Of a DNA stretch of 64,000 bases, positions 12,620 to 27,700 are shown piece by piece. Source of the DNA: Pyrus communis (lineage: Eukaryota > Streptophyta > Magnoliopsida > Rosales > Rosaceae). The position numbers were made by a program, and so were the translations under genes. The notes beneath the pieces are model-generated. The model was not told where the DNA came from. It saw nothing but the letters and a program-made list of their open reading frames with translations, and did not search any database. The stretch's first letter is position 1. The number at the start of each line of letters is the position of its first letter. Location: positions 34,633,453-34,697,452 of the forward strand of contig NC_084804.1 of assembly GCF_963583255.1 (NCBI RefSeq). The letters run 5' to 3'.

Positions 12620-12767
12620 ACCCATGTGTCTACCTGAACCAACCCGTTATCTTAACAGGTGCTTATCGGGTTACCCGATTCATTATTGTGTCAACCCGAA
12701 CACCTATTAATTTCATGTCGTGTTGTGTTATCGGGTTGTTTCAGGAATTGCCAGGCCTAATGCACAC

Positions 12768-13805
12768 CATGTACAAGACCCAAAATTATTAAAATACCCA
12801 CATATAAATACTAAAAACCTCATCTCATTGCATCACTTTTCTCATTTGGAAGATAGGGATGTTGAGAGAGCCCTGTGAGCTCTGGGTTTAGCTCAAATCT
12901 CTTAGCTTGGATTTCGAAGAGAGAGAAGTCCAAAGAGAGGTGAGAAGAGTGAGCTAGGTTTTGGGTTGACCTCATACCTCTTATTTCGAACACAGGGATA
13001 TCGAGAAAGAAGTGAGAAAAGTGAGGTCGGGGTTTTCAGGTTTTAGCTCAGATCTATGAGCTATGTGTGTTATTCTTCCATAACCAAACACAACAAATTG
13101 TTCCATCCTTAAAGTTAGGACGTTTGTACCATGTTTTTTGTTCTAGCCGGAAAGTTCCATTTTTTCCGATGACTAAAACTTCGACATGCATAGTAAGGTA
13201 AGGTGTTTAGTTTCAAGTTCCTTCATCAATGATTTATGTAATAAATGGGGGTTGTTTGTAAGATGAATTAATACAAAGAAATTAAATTAGGGTTTGTATT
13301 TCATGTTGGGGCTTACGGGTTGTTGAATAAATTTTAAGTTTTGACGTGCTACAAAACTGGGATAGAACAATTTCTAGTTCAAGTGTCCAATTACATAAAT
13401 TTGTGAAATTTTTTTCGTAATGTGCATGTGGTGTGTATGACTACATCTTAATATTAGAAGCGAGAATGTTCACTAGTTATGATGTACGTATGTTGTGCCC
13501 CAGAATTTAGTGAGTATGACCACAACCTAGTTGGCCTTCGCGGAAAAAAAAAAAATTAAGAAAAAGCGTAGACGATGTTAGGTGTCATGTGTGTCCATAA
13601 AAAAACGACAACGAGTATCATATTTTCCACGTGCACGGTTAAGCGTGGTTGATATATCTAACAACACTTTTCAAATTGCCACTGTAACCTTATATACGTA
13701 ACAATTATGTTTTAATTGTATCCACTATACCAATAGGTTGCCATTAAAGTTTCTTATTATGTGAAAAACAGCTCGTTGCTTGATCTCCAGTTTTGTGCAT
13801 ATCAT
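12768..13805. other. Unassigned sequence upstream of the tandem units
   Basis: No gene recognised. Words such as GAGCTCTGGGTTTAGCTCAAATCT (12880s) recur in the two units downstream (GAGCTTTGGGTTTGGGTTAGCTCAAATTT near 15362), so this may be a degraded outer part of the same repeat family. Confidence 0.3.
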
Positions 13806-15280
13806 GTGCATGTTGTGTGCGTATAGTGTATATGGTGGTGACTTCATAGGGGATGAAGTCATTTTTCTTATTTCAAAGAGAAAGCTGTGAGATCTGAGTT
13901 TTTAGGTTGGCTCAAATCTATGAGCATATCATGTGCATGTCCTATGCATGTTGTGTGCATGTCACTGGAAAGAAATGATTTTTAATGGGATTTTCAGAAT
14001 CTAAGTTTAGATCAAAGATTTGTAAACTACAGATCTTTAAGGAATTTCCAGAATCAAAGCCTCCACATATCCCCAATGCTGATGCACGTCCACAACAAAA
14101 CCGACGTCGTTGCATGTATTGGTATAGATAACAAATTCATGAACCATAAGAAAACTCATTTTCTTTTTTTTTACTTTATTAAGTTGTCAAATACTTTAAA
14201 CCTTTGAATCTAAACTAATATAATCTTGTGGCTGATATGTATTTGATTCTCACAAATTCTCAAAATGAGGAGGTTAAGAGAGTATGAATCGTAAGGTAAA
14301 ACCCTAGGATTGTTGAGGATCATTATCCACATCTCGTATGGGCGCGTGGAATGTGCCTCAAAGAAAAGGCATTGGGATCATTGGATCAATCAAAGGTACG
14401 CAACCAATACCACTTGAAGCACTAAGGATATTCTGTAAACACTAATTTGAGCTTCGGAGTGTAGTTGCAGGTACAGTTCCTTCTCAACAATTGGTGGAGC
14501 GTTACTAAGAGTTTCTTTTCCATCCTTACAAGCGACGTGTGGGATATATTCGATTGGTGGAGCGTTACTGAGATTCCGTTCCATCCTTGTAAAGCAACAT
14601 GAGGAACCTTGTCAAGATTCTGTGAAGGTATTTATTCTTGTGAGAAATTCTGCTCCAACAGCTGGCACCATATGTGGGAAATTCACAAAACAAAACAAAA
14701 ATGACAGGATCCTCAGAGAGCTCAAAATCCATCCAATCCCCCATCCGTAAAGGCCATATGTATATCATCATATACAGCATACTGACAAACAATGGTGATT
14801 TTGATATTTCAGAGTCTCCATTCACGCGTCACTACAAAACTGATGTCAATTGTAACCATCAGTTTACCCAACATTTATATTGTTCAAGCCCCAGTTAGTG
14901 TGTTGTTTTACTTTCCAGAGAGATCGACGGCATCCAATGTATTGTATCATTATCACATTCACACATATTTGATTCTTTTGGCGAAATTAAGATTTATGAA
15001 TTTTATGATCCTGGGTTATATATGTTTGGATGAGAGATTCCAAGTTTTATGGTCCTAAGTTATATATGTCGAGATATGCATAGCATGCATTACATCAAAT
15101 ATTTAGTAGGTACAAAAGGGACTTGAACTAAATATTCGGAGGGTTCTCGAAAGACCTTCACATATATTTTCCGAACTCGAGTGGTATTGAGACCATCTTG
15201 GTCCCTATACTTCCATCCGCCCCTGGCCATATGGTCTAGTAGGAAATACTGTATCATGTGCATGTATGGTACATATGATG
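13806..15280 (+). mobile_element. Tandem unit 1, small non-autonomous LTR-retroelement-like
   Basis: This is the first of two direct copies (the second is at 15281-16865). It begins with a GTGCATGTTGTGTGCGTATA block followed by ATGGTGGTGAC. About 840 bp in, it reads CCAACAGCTGGCACCATATGTGGGAA. That is the layout found at an LTR end plus primer-binding site in plant LTR elements (CA, then TGGCGCC-GTCTGTGGGAA-like). A short frame MTGSSESSKSIQSP starts right after it, where gag normally begins, and runs 74 codons. No pol is present. I infer a TRIM/LARD-like element that recombined into a tandem array. Confidence 0.5.
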
Positions 15281-16865
15281 TGCATGTTGTATGCATACAA
15301 TGTATATGGTGGTGACCTCATAGGGGATGACGTTATTTTTCTGATTTTGAAGAGAGAGCTATGAGCTTTGGGTTTGGGTTAGCTCAAATTTGTGAGCATA
15401 TCATGTGCATGTCTTATGCATGTTGTGTGCATGTCACTGGAAATAGATGATTTTTAATGGGATTTCCAGAATCTAAGTTCAAGATTTGTAAACTATAGAT
15501 CTTTAATAAATTTCCAGAATCTAAGCCCCCACATATTCCCAACACCGTTAATTGCACGATGCACGTCCACAATAAAATCGACCCGTTGCACGTATTGATA
15601 TATATAACAAATTCATGAACCATAAGAAAACTCATTTTCTTGTTTTGCTTTATTAAGTTGTCAAGTACTTTAAATATTTGAATCTAAACTAATATAATCT
15701 TGTGGTTGATATGTATTTGATGATCACAAATTCTCAAAATGAGGAGTTTAAGTGAGTAGGACTCGTAAGATAAAAGCATAGGATTGTTGAGGATCATTAT
15801 CCACATCTCGTCTGGACGCGTGGAATGTGCCTCAAAGAAAAGGCATTGGGGTGGTTCACGTGGAAACCACATAGGAGGAAGCCTCCACCACGCATGAAGT
15901 GCGGTATCAGCAATCAGTGGGTAAAATGTGAGGAAGGGGGAGCTTGGCTCCCAAGTTAAACCATTATATAAGCCGAGATTGGAATCATGGATTAATCAAA
16001 TGTACGCAACCAATACCACTTGAAGCACTAAAGATATTCTGTAAACACTAATTTGAGCTTCGGAGTGTAGTTTGCAGGTACAGTTCCTTCTCAATAATTG
16101 GTGGAGCGTTACTAAGAGTTTCTATTCCATCCTTATAAGCGACGTGTGGAATATATTCGATTGGTGGAGCGTTACCAAGAGTTTCTTTTCCATCCTATAA
16201 AGCCACATGAGGAACCTTGTCAAGATTCTGTGAAGGTATCTATTCTTGTAAAAAATTCTGCTCCAACAGCTGGTACCATATGTGGGAAATGCACAAAACA
16301 AAACAAAAATGACAGGATCCTCAGAGAGCTCAAAATCTATCCAATCCCCCATCCTTAAAGGCCATATGTATATCATCATATACAGCATACTGACAAACAA
16401 TGGTGATTTTGATATTTCAGAGTCTCCATTCACGCGTCACTGCAAGACTGATGTCAATTGTAACCATCAGTTTACCCAACATTTATATTGTTCAAGCCTC
16501 AGTTAGTGTGTAGTTTTACTTTCCAGAGAGATCGACAGCATCCAAATGTATTGTATCACTATCACATGCTTGCATATTTGATTCTTTTGGCGAAATTAAG
16601 ATTTATGAATTTTATGATCCTAGGTTATATATGTTTGGATGAGAGATTCCAAGTTTAATGATCCTAGGTTATATATGTCGAGATATGCATAACATGCATT
16701 ACATCAAATATTTAGTAGGTACAAAAGGGACTTGTACCAAACATTCGAAGGGTTCTCGAAACATCTTTACATATATATTTTCCAAACTCGAGTGGTATTG
16801 AGACCACCTCGGTCCCTGTACTTCCATACGCCCCTGGCCATATGGTCTAGTAGGGAATACTCTAT
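15281..16865 (+). mobile_element. Tandem unit 2 of the same element
   Basis: A direct copy of 13806-15280 in the same order, including the PBS-like block near 16267 and the MTGSSESSKSIQSP start at 16309. It carries about 135 bp (15851-15985) that unit 1 lacks; this extra piece contains AACCACATAGGAGGAAGCCT and a TATATAAG word that could be the LTR promoter. Unit 1 therefore seems to have lost the promoter-like segment. Confidence 0.55.
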
Positions 16866-18032
16866 CAAGTCTAAAGCTAACACCACGTGCAAGTAAAAAG
16901 CAAAAAGATATTGAGCCACCATCACACTTTGCGCTACAAAACACGTTGTTATTAATTCAGAAGTTATAAGTGATGTGCATGTTAATACTCACATTTTATA
17001 GACATATTGTAAAATCATAGTTAGTAAAATGTGAGATGGGTGAAATATTTTGAAAATTTTGGCCATTATTTAAAAGAGACCCTCTTCTCGAGAATGTAGG
17101 TTAAGGACACCCAATTCATATTTGTCATTTTAAATATTGTTCCCGGTTGTTGTATTATTTTAATGGATATCTTGTAATTCTGTAAGACTGATACCCATTA
17201 TGTATGCACAAGGTTAAGAAACCAAGGTGCAGAGTCAGTCTCAAACTATTAACTAGGCTAGGCTAAACAAGTGTTTAAGAAACTAACTAGTTTGACATAT
17301 TATACCGTATCGAAGCAGCCGGCTAATTTTTTTTTTTTAAAAAAAAAAAATACTTTATGAGGACTTCCTATCAATGTGAGTATTGGAGATTAGCCAGCAA
17401 CATATTTAATTAAGCCTTCTTTTATTGGTTATTTAATTTTTTATGATATTTCCATGTCAAATCCGGGATTGTGTTCCAATACCACTGATCCTCCTGTTTA
17501 ATAGTCGTTGAGTATTTTTCAAAGTTATTTTATTAATAAAGAAAGATGACAAATGCCACCAGTTCTTTTCTAAAGAAGCAAGATAAGATCATAAAAGATG
17601 ACAAAGTCGACCGTCAGTATTAAATAAGAGTGTGTAAGAGACAAAAGATAATGTATGTTTATTATTTATGTATGCAATCTTGTATGCAAAGAATATTTCT
17701 CAAAACTCTTTTTCTTGTTAAATTCGTTTTTAAGAAAAATCACAGATCAAACTGTTATTACAAACTCTATATTAACATTGCTAGTTCGCAAGCCTTTTTT
17801 TTTAATTTCTATACTTCAACTTTTGAAGTATTTTCTTCTTGACATTTTTAGTTGTCGTGAAGCTACAGTAATTTTATATTTAACAACAAAAAAATGAATC
17901 TAATTAGGGAGTATAGTGTTATACTTTTTTTCCCTCGAAAGAGAGTACTAGTCTTACTCGTCAACAGTACCTGGTATCAATACGCAGCATGTAAAACCTG
18001 GGACTACATTCCTAGCAAATGAAATCAAGGAA
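16866..18032. other. ADH upstream intergenic region
   Basis: No gene seen. From about 16869 to 17030 there is a repeat also found behind ADH at 20897-21060. The rest is AT-rich, with short poly-A and poly-T runs near 17330. Confidence 0.5.
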
Positions 18033-18045
18033 TGGTTTTGGTTTT
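18033..18045 (+). promoter_or_regulatory. Candidate anaerobic response element (GT motif pair)
   Basis: TGGTTTTGGTTTT lies about 220 bp before the ADH start codon and about 100 bp before the TATA box. Plant ADH1 promoters carry an anaerobic response element whose GT motif is TGGTTT. Two overlapping copies in the right place suggest low-oxygen induction. No clear GC motif partner was seen. Confidence 0.45.
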
Positions 18046-18146
18046 GCCTGTAGTATATCACATATAATATATAGTTGACAATCAACAAATTATCTATTAA
18101 TTAATCCAGGTTCCACTTTCCCCAGCATATGGCAATGGCAGGCATG

Positions 18147-18155
18147 TATAAATAT
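18147..18155 (+). promoter_or_regulatory. TATA box of ADH
   Basis: TATAAATAT followed by a CACACAAGG-type start region, about 119 bp before the ATG. This leaves a leader of roughly 85-90 bases, usual for plant ADH1. Confidence 0.65.
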
Positions 18156-18265
18156 CCACACAAGGTCGCTTTTATCTCCAACCACAAACAAATTTGAAAC
18201 TATTTTTACAAAAAGCTTTAAGAGTTTCAATTTCATCAAGTTTATAGCTGCATTTCTAAGCAAGA

Positions 18266-20397
<2,132 letters not shown>

Positions 20398-20896
20398 AAC
20401 TAAAACGTCATCTTTTAATGTTTTGTGTTGTTAAATTCTAAATTTTCGACTTCGTCTTTCGGGTTTCTTTGTTTTCTCAAGTTTGCTCTGCTTGTAATGT
20501 ACATGTGAATACTTTGTTTTCATACTGTATGCATAATGTCTAGCTTTTGTTGGATACTTGTATGAACATACGTATCAATAATAAAGAATACAAGTCGACT
20601 TGTTTTATATATATTGTTTTCAATATAGTTTGCAATATTGAGTCATCGTCACACTTTATATTTAGATATTCACGACCAAGAGTATTAGATTATCTTTCAA
20701 ATAGGCCCTGAAAGGACAAGGAAGGTTGGAATGCCAACAGATGTCTATTATTGAATTCAATTCACCCGCTAGTACCCGTTTTTCGAACGTCCAATACCAA
20801 AGTCATTGAATGGGTAAGTCGCCAATCCTTAAAACAGACTATGTAATATACTTTATCTGCTGGATCATGGATAGATACTTTACCAGAGGTTTCTAA

Positions 20897-21060
20897 AGTC
20901 CAAAAAGATACTTCCCAAGTGCAAGTGAAAAAGTGAAAAGATATCAAGTCACCGTCACGCTTTGCATCTTGAAAACACCTTGTTACTAATTTATATGTTA
21001 TAATGGAGGTGTGTGTTAATACTAATATTTTATGAACCTAGCATACAATCATAGTTTTCT
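20897..21060 (+). repeat. ADH-flanking dispersed repeat, copy B
   Basis: Matches 16869-17030 in the same orientation. Both contain GTGCAAGT, AAAGATAT(T/C)(G/A)AG(C/T)CACC(A/G)TCAC and a TTATAA.(T/G)GATG/GAGGTGTGTTAATACT-like tail. The divergence is clear but the order is kept. The two copies bracket the ADH gene. Confidence 0.6.
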
Positions 21061-21123
21061 TAAGCATAATACAATCGTAGTACGCAAAATGTTTGGCAAC
21101 TTTGCTAAACCGGGATTCTTACT

Positions 21124-21472
21124 TGGACCTGGTTTGGTACTGAGGTGATTCTGAAAAAAGCTGGTATCAAAAAAAGCTGGGAGCTGTTTTTGTGTTTGGT
21201 AAACATTCAGCTTCAGCTTTTTTTCACAGTTTTGGGTAAAAAAAAGCCAAAAACAAGAAGCTGCAAAACCCAGCTTTGAAAAATCGGCTTTTTTTCACAT
21301 CTGTTTTACATAAAAGTTTACCAAACACTATAATACTGGTTTTTTTTTTTCAAAAGCACTTTTACAAAAAAGTTTACCAAACACTCTGCTGCTTTATTTC
21401 ACAGCCACTTATTCTCACAGCACAGCAGAATCAGCTTTTTTTCAAAACACAGCAATACCAAACCAGCCCTTG
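21124..21472. mobile_element. MITE, hAT-like (GGGCTGGTTTGGTA type)
   Basis: The left end CCTGGTTTGGTACTGAGGTG and the right end (other strand) GGGCTGGTTTGGTATTGCTG are inverted. The interior is built from AAAAAGC, AGCTGT and TTTACCAAACACT words. Total length is about 350 bp with no frame. The target-site duplication could not be settled. It sits between the convergent 3' ends of ADH and SPT5. Confidence 0.6.
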
Positions 21473-21718
21473 ATCCAACAATCTCAATTAAACAAGCCGT
21501 GCAAAATTGGGTCCATAATTTCCTAAAGAGATCTTCAATTTAGACACTAGTCTTATCTGAGTTTACTATCTACACCCACCACAAACAGAATCAACCATCA
21601 TAAACATAACAGATGCTAAGAGAGAGAGAGCACTCAAGAACTTTTGCTTCCCAAAACGAAAAATATTACAAAACTCAATGATAATTTACATGTTGAAATT
21701 TTATTCGTTCGCTCCAAA

Positions 21719-24700
21719 TTACGATTGAGCAAGTTTCGACAAAATAGCCAAGTCTAATATCTTAACATCAAGAGTGTCATCTACCTTCACAATTCCGTCT
21801 GTGCCATCAACACCAATCAGCTTACCGGTCGATCCTCGTAGTGACCCGCCCATGATCTTGATCTTATCACTTTTCTTTGGTACCACTGCCTCCATTTCAT
21901 TAGGAAGTGCCACTATAGTTTCCCCATTGCCACCCGACCCAATAGCTACCCTACATGAGCCATCCTGAACCACAAAACATTGTACTCAGTATCTCCAATA
22001 ATTACACAGGTACTTGAACAGAGTTTCTATTAGTATCTATTCCGATGATAAACATCGGAACAAGATCATCCTAGCATCAGAAACATCAACTACAATATGA
22101 TAGATATAGAAGCACATTGCCCCAGCACCATCATTCATAATTCTCAACGTTCCTTTACCCTCCAACAAAACCCAGGCAGTTAATAGATAACAAATGAAGG
22201 GACATCCGAAACAACAAACCAAAACAGTTTCATAGACTACTCTTTGTATCTCAGCAAGATTTAAAAGTGAACGTAAAACCACTTCTAGATATTAGTTTGT
22301 AGAAATCACCAAAACCCATAATGTACATTTCCTTTGCACGTCCAAATATCATTATCCTCGGTAAACATCGTAAAAATTCAAACATTTGGAGCATAGTTTA
22401 ATGACATACCGGAAGCACTTCTCTCACAACTCCAGTAGTTTCCTCTCCAGAATTGCGTACATTGACCAATATGTCTGGGAGGAACCACGGTCCTTCACTG
22501 TCCCCACCTGCTAGAAGATGTAAGATTAGAACTCAAATGAGGGGGTATAGAACTCTAGCTAAGCCAAGAACTTACATATAAACATGTGTTTGATAAATAT
22601 ATTCACAAACATGGGAATCTTTCATTCCCGTACCCCAAGATTGGTCATACGAATTACATTTCCAAACAACCCAGGCAATCAAAATAAATAGGCCAAGAAC
22701 TTACATATAAACGTGTGTTTGATAAATATATTCACAAACATGGGAATCTTTCATTCCCGTACCCCAAGATTGGTCATACGAATTACATTTCCAAACAACC
22801 CAGGCAATCAAAATAAATAGGCCACTTCCTCATTCTGACTGACACTTTTAGGCACTAAAAAAATCACAGGCAATCAAAATTTAGGGAACGTTTGATAACA
22901 TTTTGTTTTTAGCTTTTCTTTCCCTAAAGATTTTATTTCTATTTTACTTTTGCTCCTCCATTGTACTACATCACCATGATAATAATATTCCTTCTACAGA
23001 TTTGGGTGGTTTCGTTTAAGCACATAAGTTTTCTTCTTTCGATCCTTAAATCCAACTTTACACCTTAATAATAACTTATCCACCCCTCCTCTCATCGTCA
23101 CCCAAGCCACCAACAATCTTGTCCAACGAAGCAAGCGCTAGGCATTGGCCTCTGTAACAAACACTTTCACAGCACCATGGCTGAATGGCCAAGCCCAGTC
23201 ATTTGTCCTCGGTGACATTTTTTATCTTCTTTTATTTTGATTGTGAACTAAGACAAAAGACAGTTGACCAAAGAGTCATTTGAGCAAACAAATGAGGGCC
23301 AAGCAACTATTTTTTAGTTTAAAACTCTAAATAGAATCTTCCAAAAGATTATTCAATGAAAATTTCCAACTCCTGGGTCAGCCCCCCTAAAGAGCTCTAG
23401 GATGCCAAACACTCCAGCACCAACAACAATTCCTGATGTCGTTATTTGTTTTAAGGATACCACTACCACCTAGGCTTAGACCTAAGCCAGGCCCTTAAAA
23501 GTGGGTGGATTAGCAACCAGTTCTCAAGGGGGGAAATAAGAGTTTAATTCAGCACTGTGATCTAATTAAAATAGAAAAACTGAGACGTGAACCTATAACA
23601 GGAGACAACATATCCAGACCACCAGTGCCTGGTGTCATTGGCTGCCCTCCAGGAGTTCCAGGAAGATAGGATGCCGAATTTGGTGTCATAGGCTGGCCAC
23701 CCGGAGTCGATGGCAAGTAAGGGCTAGGAGCATTTGCTGCAAGAGGGGCATAAAATAAACTATTAAAGAATAAAAATAAGAGAAACTAAAGGGATATAAA
23801 AATGAAAAACTTGTCTTAACAAAATTTGTTTCAAAGAAACAAGAACTAAACGTACCATAACCAGAACTACTGTCCCTCGGTGTGCCAGCTTCACTGTAAT
23901 TTCCGCCAGGAGTGTTAGCCCAACCTGAACCGGGAGTTGGTGCTTCATACGCTCGCGAAGGAGGACTTCCTGGCTGAAATACAACAAATTCCAGCTACTT
24001 AAGCAGAAAAGGAATAAACCCCTCCCTATCCAAACTGAGAACACATATGCGTTCATACTGACCTGATACTGTGGGCTAGCACCCCAAGAAGCAGGGTTTC
24101 CTTCCTCCCAGTTATCCCTGATTTTCTCACCATCAAATATCAAAGAAACATCAGCAGCAATGAAAGCACACTTGGCCACAAGGCACTTGTTTGACTAAAT
24201 CAAAAAAAAAAATCTTGAGTATTTGACGATATAACGATTATTCAATGAGAAGTGGTTGGTTAGAAACATATCCATCTTAGAGCCTTAGTCCAAAACTGAT
24301 TCTTATGAGCACTAGATAATAGAGTTTAATTAATGAAATCCAGTGGGTGAGTAATCAACATGATTAAGGTTTCTCTGTTTCTCCTTTGAGGGTTAAATTT
24401 GAGTGCATGCCGTTTCTTTATTCTCCTCTGTTTTCCTACTTACTAGTGTTGTCTATTTGCAACTCCAAATGAGGTCCTTTTCTGACCCTTTTTTTTTTTT
24501 TGAGGCATCTCTTCCTGTTTAAACCACTATAAACCCCCATTTACTTTCAGAAAACATTAGCTCTCAAGTTTATCCAGGACAGCCATAAAATCCGGAATAT
24601 TGCTACTGGTTCCAAAACTCAAGCAAACCTGTTTTAGCCCAAAATCCTACTCCCCACTTTCATACAGAAGTATATTTTTTTCCAGTCAAGACCCATTATG

Positions 24701-27700
24701 ATACCAATATATAAGATAACTGAAACAATGTATGCATGCTAAAATCCTTATCCTGATACAAAAATGTGCATTATATTGCATAATGATAAATTATCTGTAA
24801 CACAGATACGACATTTGAAAATGTGCATTATGTTTGCATCAAGATAATGTACATGTGTAACAGATTACCATGACATGAAAAGGTTAAAATAGAACCGATG
24901 AATTCGTTTGGTTAAAGTCCCTGCAATTTCATCAGTTTTAGCTGCACTCTAGTTTGTCTTTATATTGAAGTCTATACGGAACTTAGATGATTAATAAAAA
25001 TGTTACTGAAAATTTTCGAATGAAAATATCAGACTGAAACGAAATCCTATAGACTAGGGCTTGGTTTGGATTCTCAAATGTCACTTAATTATCCCACACC
25101 AGCATTCTCCTCTAAGAGCGCAATCTAGAACTTCTTCCACTTTTTATAGGTCCAACTTTTCCTATCTACATTTTTCAAACCTTTGCTACAGATCTAATTT
25201 GTTTTTCCTTTTCATGAGATACCTAAGTTCTTCTCTTGCATTCATAATACAATCATGAAACATGTCACTACAAATATTGGTGATGATACAATGACTATCT
25301 GAAATGATCATACTCACGTATACAACAAAATAAAATAAAAAACAGTACATTCTCAATACAAGTGAGGATTTCCATTTCACTGATATTAACGCTATCTTTA
25401 ACCCACTATAATGAACTATATTTGGCAGAATTTATTTCTTCAACTAAATTTCAAAATAAATAAAGAAAAAGTTATTCGGGCACAAACCTAGCTGGACTCA
25501 TAGGTGCATACGGATTCCATGCTCGGTCACGCATAGGAGTCCTCATGCCATCATGTATAGGTGTTGCTGCAAGGAGTACAAAAGATAAATAAATAAATAT
25601 ATCAGTCCAATAATGTCACTGCCAAATAAGATATGGTCCCAAAAATGAAGTAAATACAAGACCTCCAACAAGAGATTCCATTTTAATTATAAAAAAGAAT
25701 GTCAACCACAAGAATTAAGATAACAAACCTCCAGCATCCCTCATAGGAGTCATATATGGGTGGAGAGGAGTTCGAGAAGGATGCATAGGAGTCTCACTTC
25801 CCATACCGTAGCGAGATGTATCACTGGAACACAGCTATATTAGAGTTGGAAAAAGAAAAACATAAGCTAAACACAGAGAAACAGAACTAAAGTGAAATGT
25901 ATAATTACCGATATGGTGTGGTAACAGTCACATTATCAGAAATACAATTTCGATCAACTGCAAGCATAACAAAAGTGTTATGGCCCAGAAAGAACATAAA
26001 TAACCAAGGAGACCAGAATTCCTACAGACTTGCCTGTAACAACCTTCATTTGGGACTCCAACTCAACCCGTACATTTGGTCCCTTAACCTCAACAACACG
26101 TCCACGATAGCCCTTATAGGCACCCTGGCGAATCTTTACTGTAGTCCCAACCAAGCCATCATGCCCTCGTCCACCTCTATTCCTTCCTCCATCTGGACAA
26201 TGGAAGTACAAATTTTTTCAATAAAATATAGCTCGATATATATAGACAATGTCATAAGAAGGAGAAAGCGTGTTTGGGCATTATATGAAAAGTTAGAGAG
26301 CAGCGAGCACTAAACATCTGGAACATACAGTTAGATGGAGGGCCTCCTCTAGAAAACCTATTCGGGGACTGAGGAACACGAGGAGGAGTTCTGAGGTGGT
26401 CATATCTTGAATTTGAGTTACCCTGTAGGTTAGACATAGGAGTGGAAAGTATCAAGAATCAGAACTAACTAAAAAGAATAAAGAGTTCACGTCTACAAAA
26501 AAATAGAACACAGGGTTTACATTTCTATCGCCATTAGCACGTGAACCTCCCACAAGAGCACAATTATGAGACTTAACACAGATAAAGCCTGCATGCTCCA
26601 GGTGATGGCGATCAAAAATGAACAAGACTCCCCTGTATATGTGTTGCACAGGACCCTGTTTCCCCTATCATGCCAAAAGCAGTGATTATATAGACTGAGA
26701 TTAACAAAATATAAAAATGAGGTAAACCAAACAAGCAATAGAGACCATCTCACCTCGCAAGGGCCATCAATGACCCTCACAACATCCTTCACAGATACTT
26801 TGTGTTTATACTTAACTTCCACAGGAAAACTTTTCTCAATCTTGCATTTGACCTCTCTTAACTTGACAAGGGCAACCTCGGGTCTATCAGGAACTCCCTT
26901 AAGAACCTGGAAACAGGTAATAATAATGAAACACACAAAGAGAGAGCATGAGATAAATTATATATTGAGATTAAATACCTGAAATGTTTGTCAAAAATAA
27001 ACAAAGAGTGCATACCTGAAATGCTTCACTTTCTACGCGTATGATTACACCAAAGCTATTGTTACTGCATCACAACAAAGGCAATTAAAGTTAAAAATTA
27101 AGCATGATAAAGTACAGATGACTGGTCACCATGGAATAGCAACTCACTCTAGTAGCACGAGATCATGAAGCTCATATGCCCCAATTCTGGTAATACCAGA
27201 TGTCACCTCAGAGCTCTCCACAACATCATCAGCAAACACACGGATCTTCAAACAAGAAAAATCATTTAAATTCCACATTACTATTTTACAAGAAAACTAT
27301 TCCTGAAGTCCATGACTTTGCTCCTAGAAAAACCAGAGGAAAACAATACTCACATGTTCTTTCGTTACATCAGATAAGATAATGAGAACATGCTGCTCAA
27401 CCTTAACAACCATACCAGTTGCACCTTCCTGAGTGCCAGATACAACTTTCACATGATTCCCAGGCTCAAAGTATTTGCAAAGCTCTTTTTCATTTATGGC
27501 AAGTGTTTTCTGGAAAATCAAATCCCCAGTAAGAACAATTCGCCACAACACTAAATCAATAGATAAGTAGGAATATTGAAAATTAATGTAAATATCACAT
27601 CAAAAAACACCACAAAAAGTACTTACTGGGAGTTCTTTCATTTCGGGTCTGATATGAACAGTCTCCTCCTCAACTTTCTCAACCCATCCTTTCAAATTTT

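Larger units (their letters stand above)
9013..12759. mobile_element. hAT-type non-autonomous element, interrupted by an LTR-like insertion
   Basis: The left end TAGGCCTAGCAAACGGGTCG and the right end (other strand) TAGGCCTGGCAATTCCTGAA are inverted. They are flanked by a perfect 8-bp direct repeat, ATGCACAC (9005-9012 and 12760-12767), the target-site size of hAT transposons. Subterminal regions are rich in ACCCG/CGGGT words. No transposase frame is present. The element proper is about 1.5 kb; the rest is a separate 2.2-kb insertion at 10419-12619. The sequence reads coherently across that insertion site. Confidence 0.8.
20398..21718. other. ADH-SPT5 convergent intergenic region
   Basis: It holds the ADH 3' UTR (AATAATAAAG near 20577 is a plausible poly-A signal), the second copy of the ADH-flanking repeat (20897-21060), a MITE (21124-21472) and the SPT5 3' UTR. 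No gene was seen. Confidence 0.6.
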
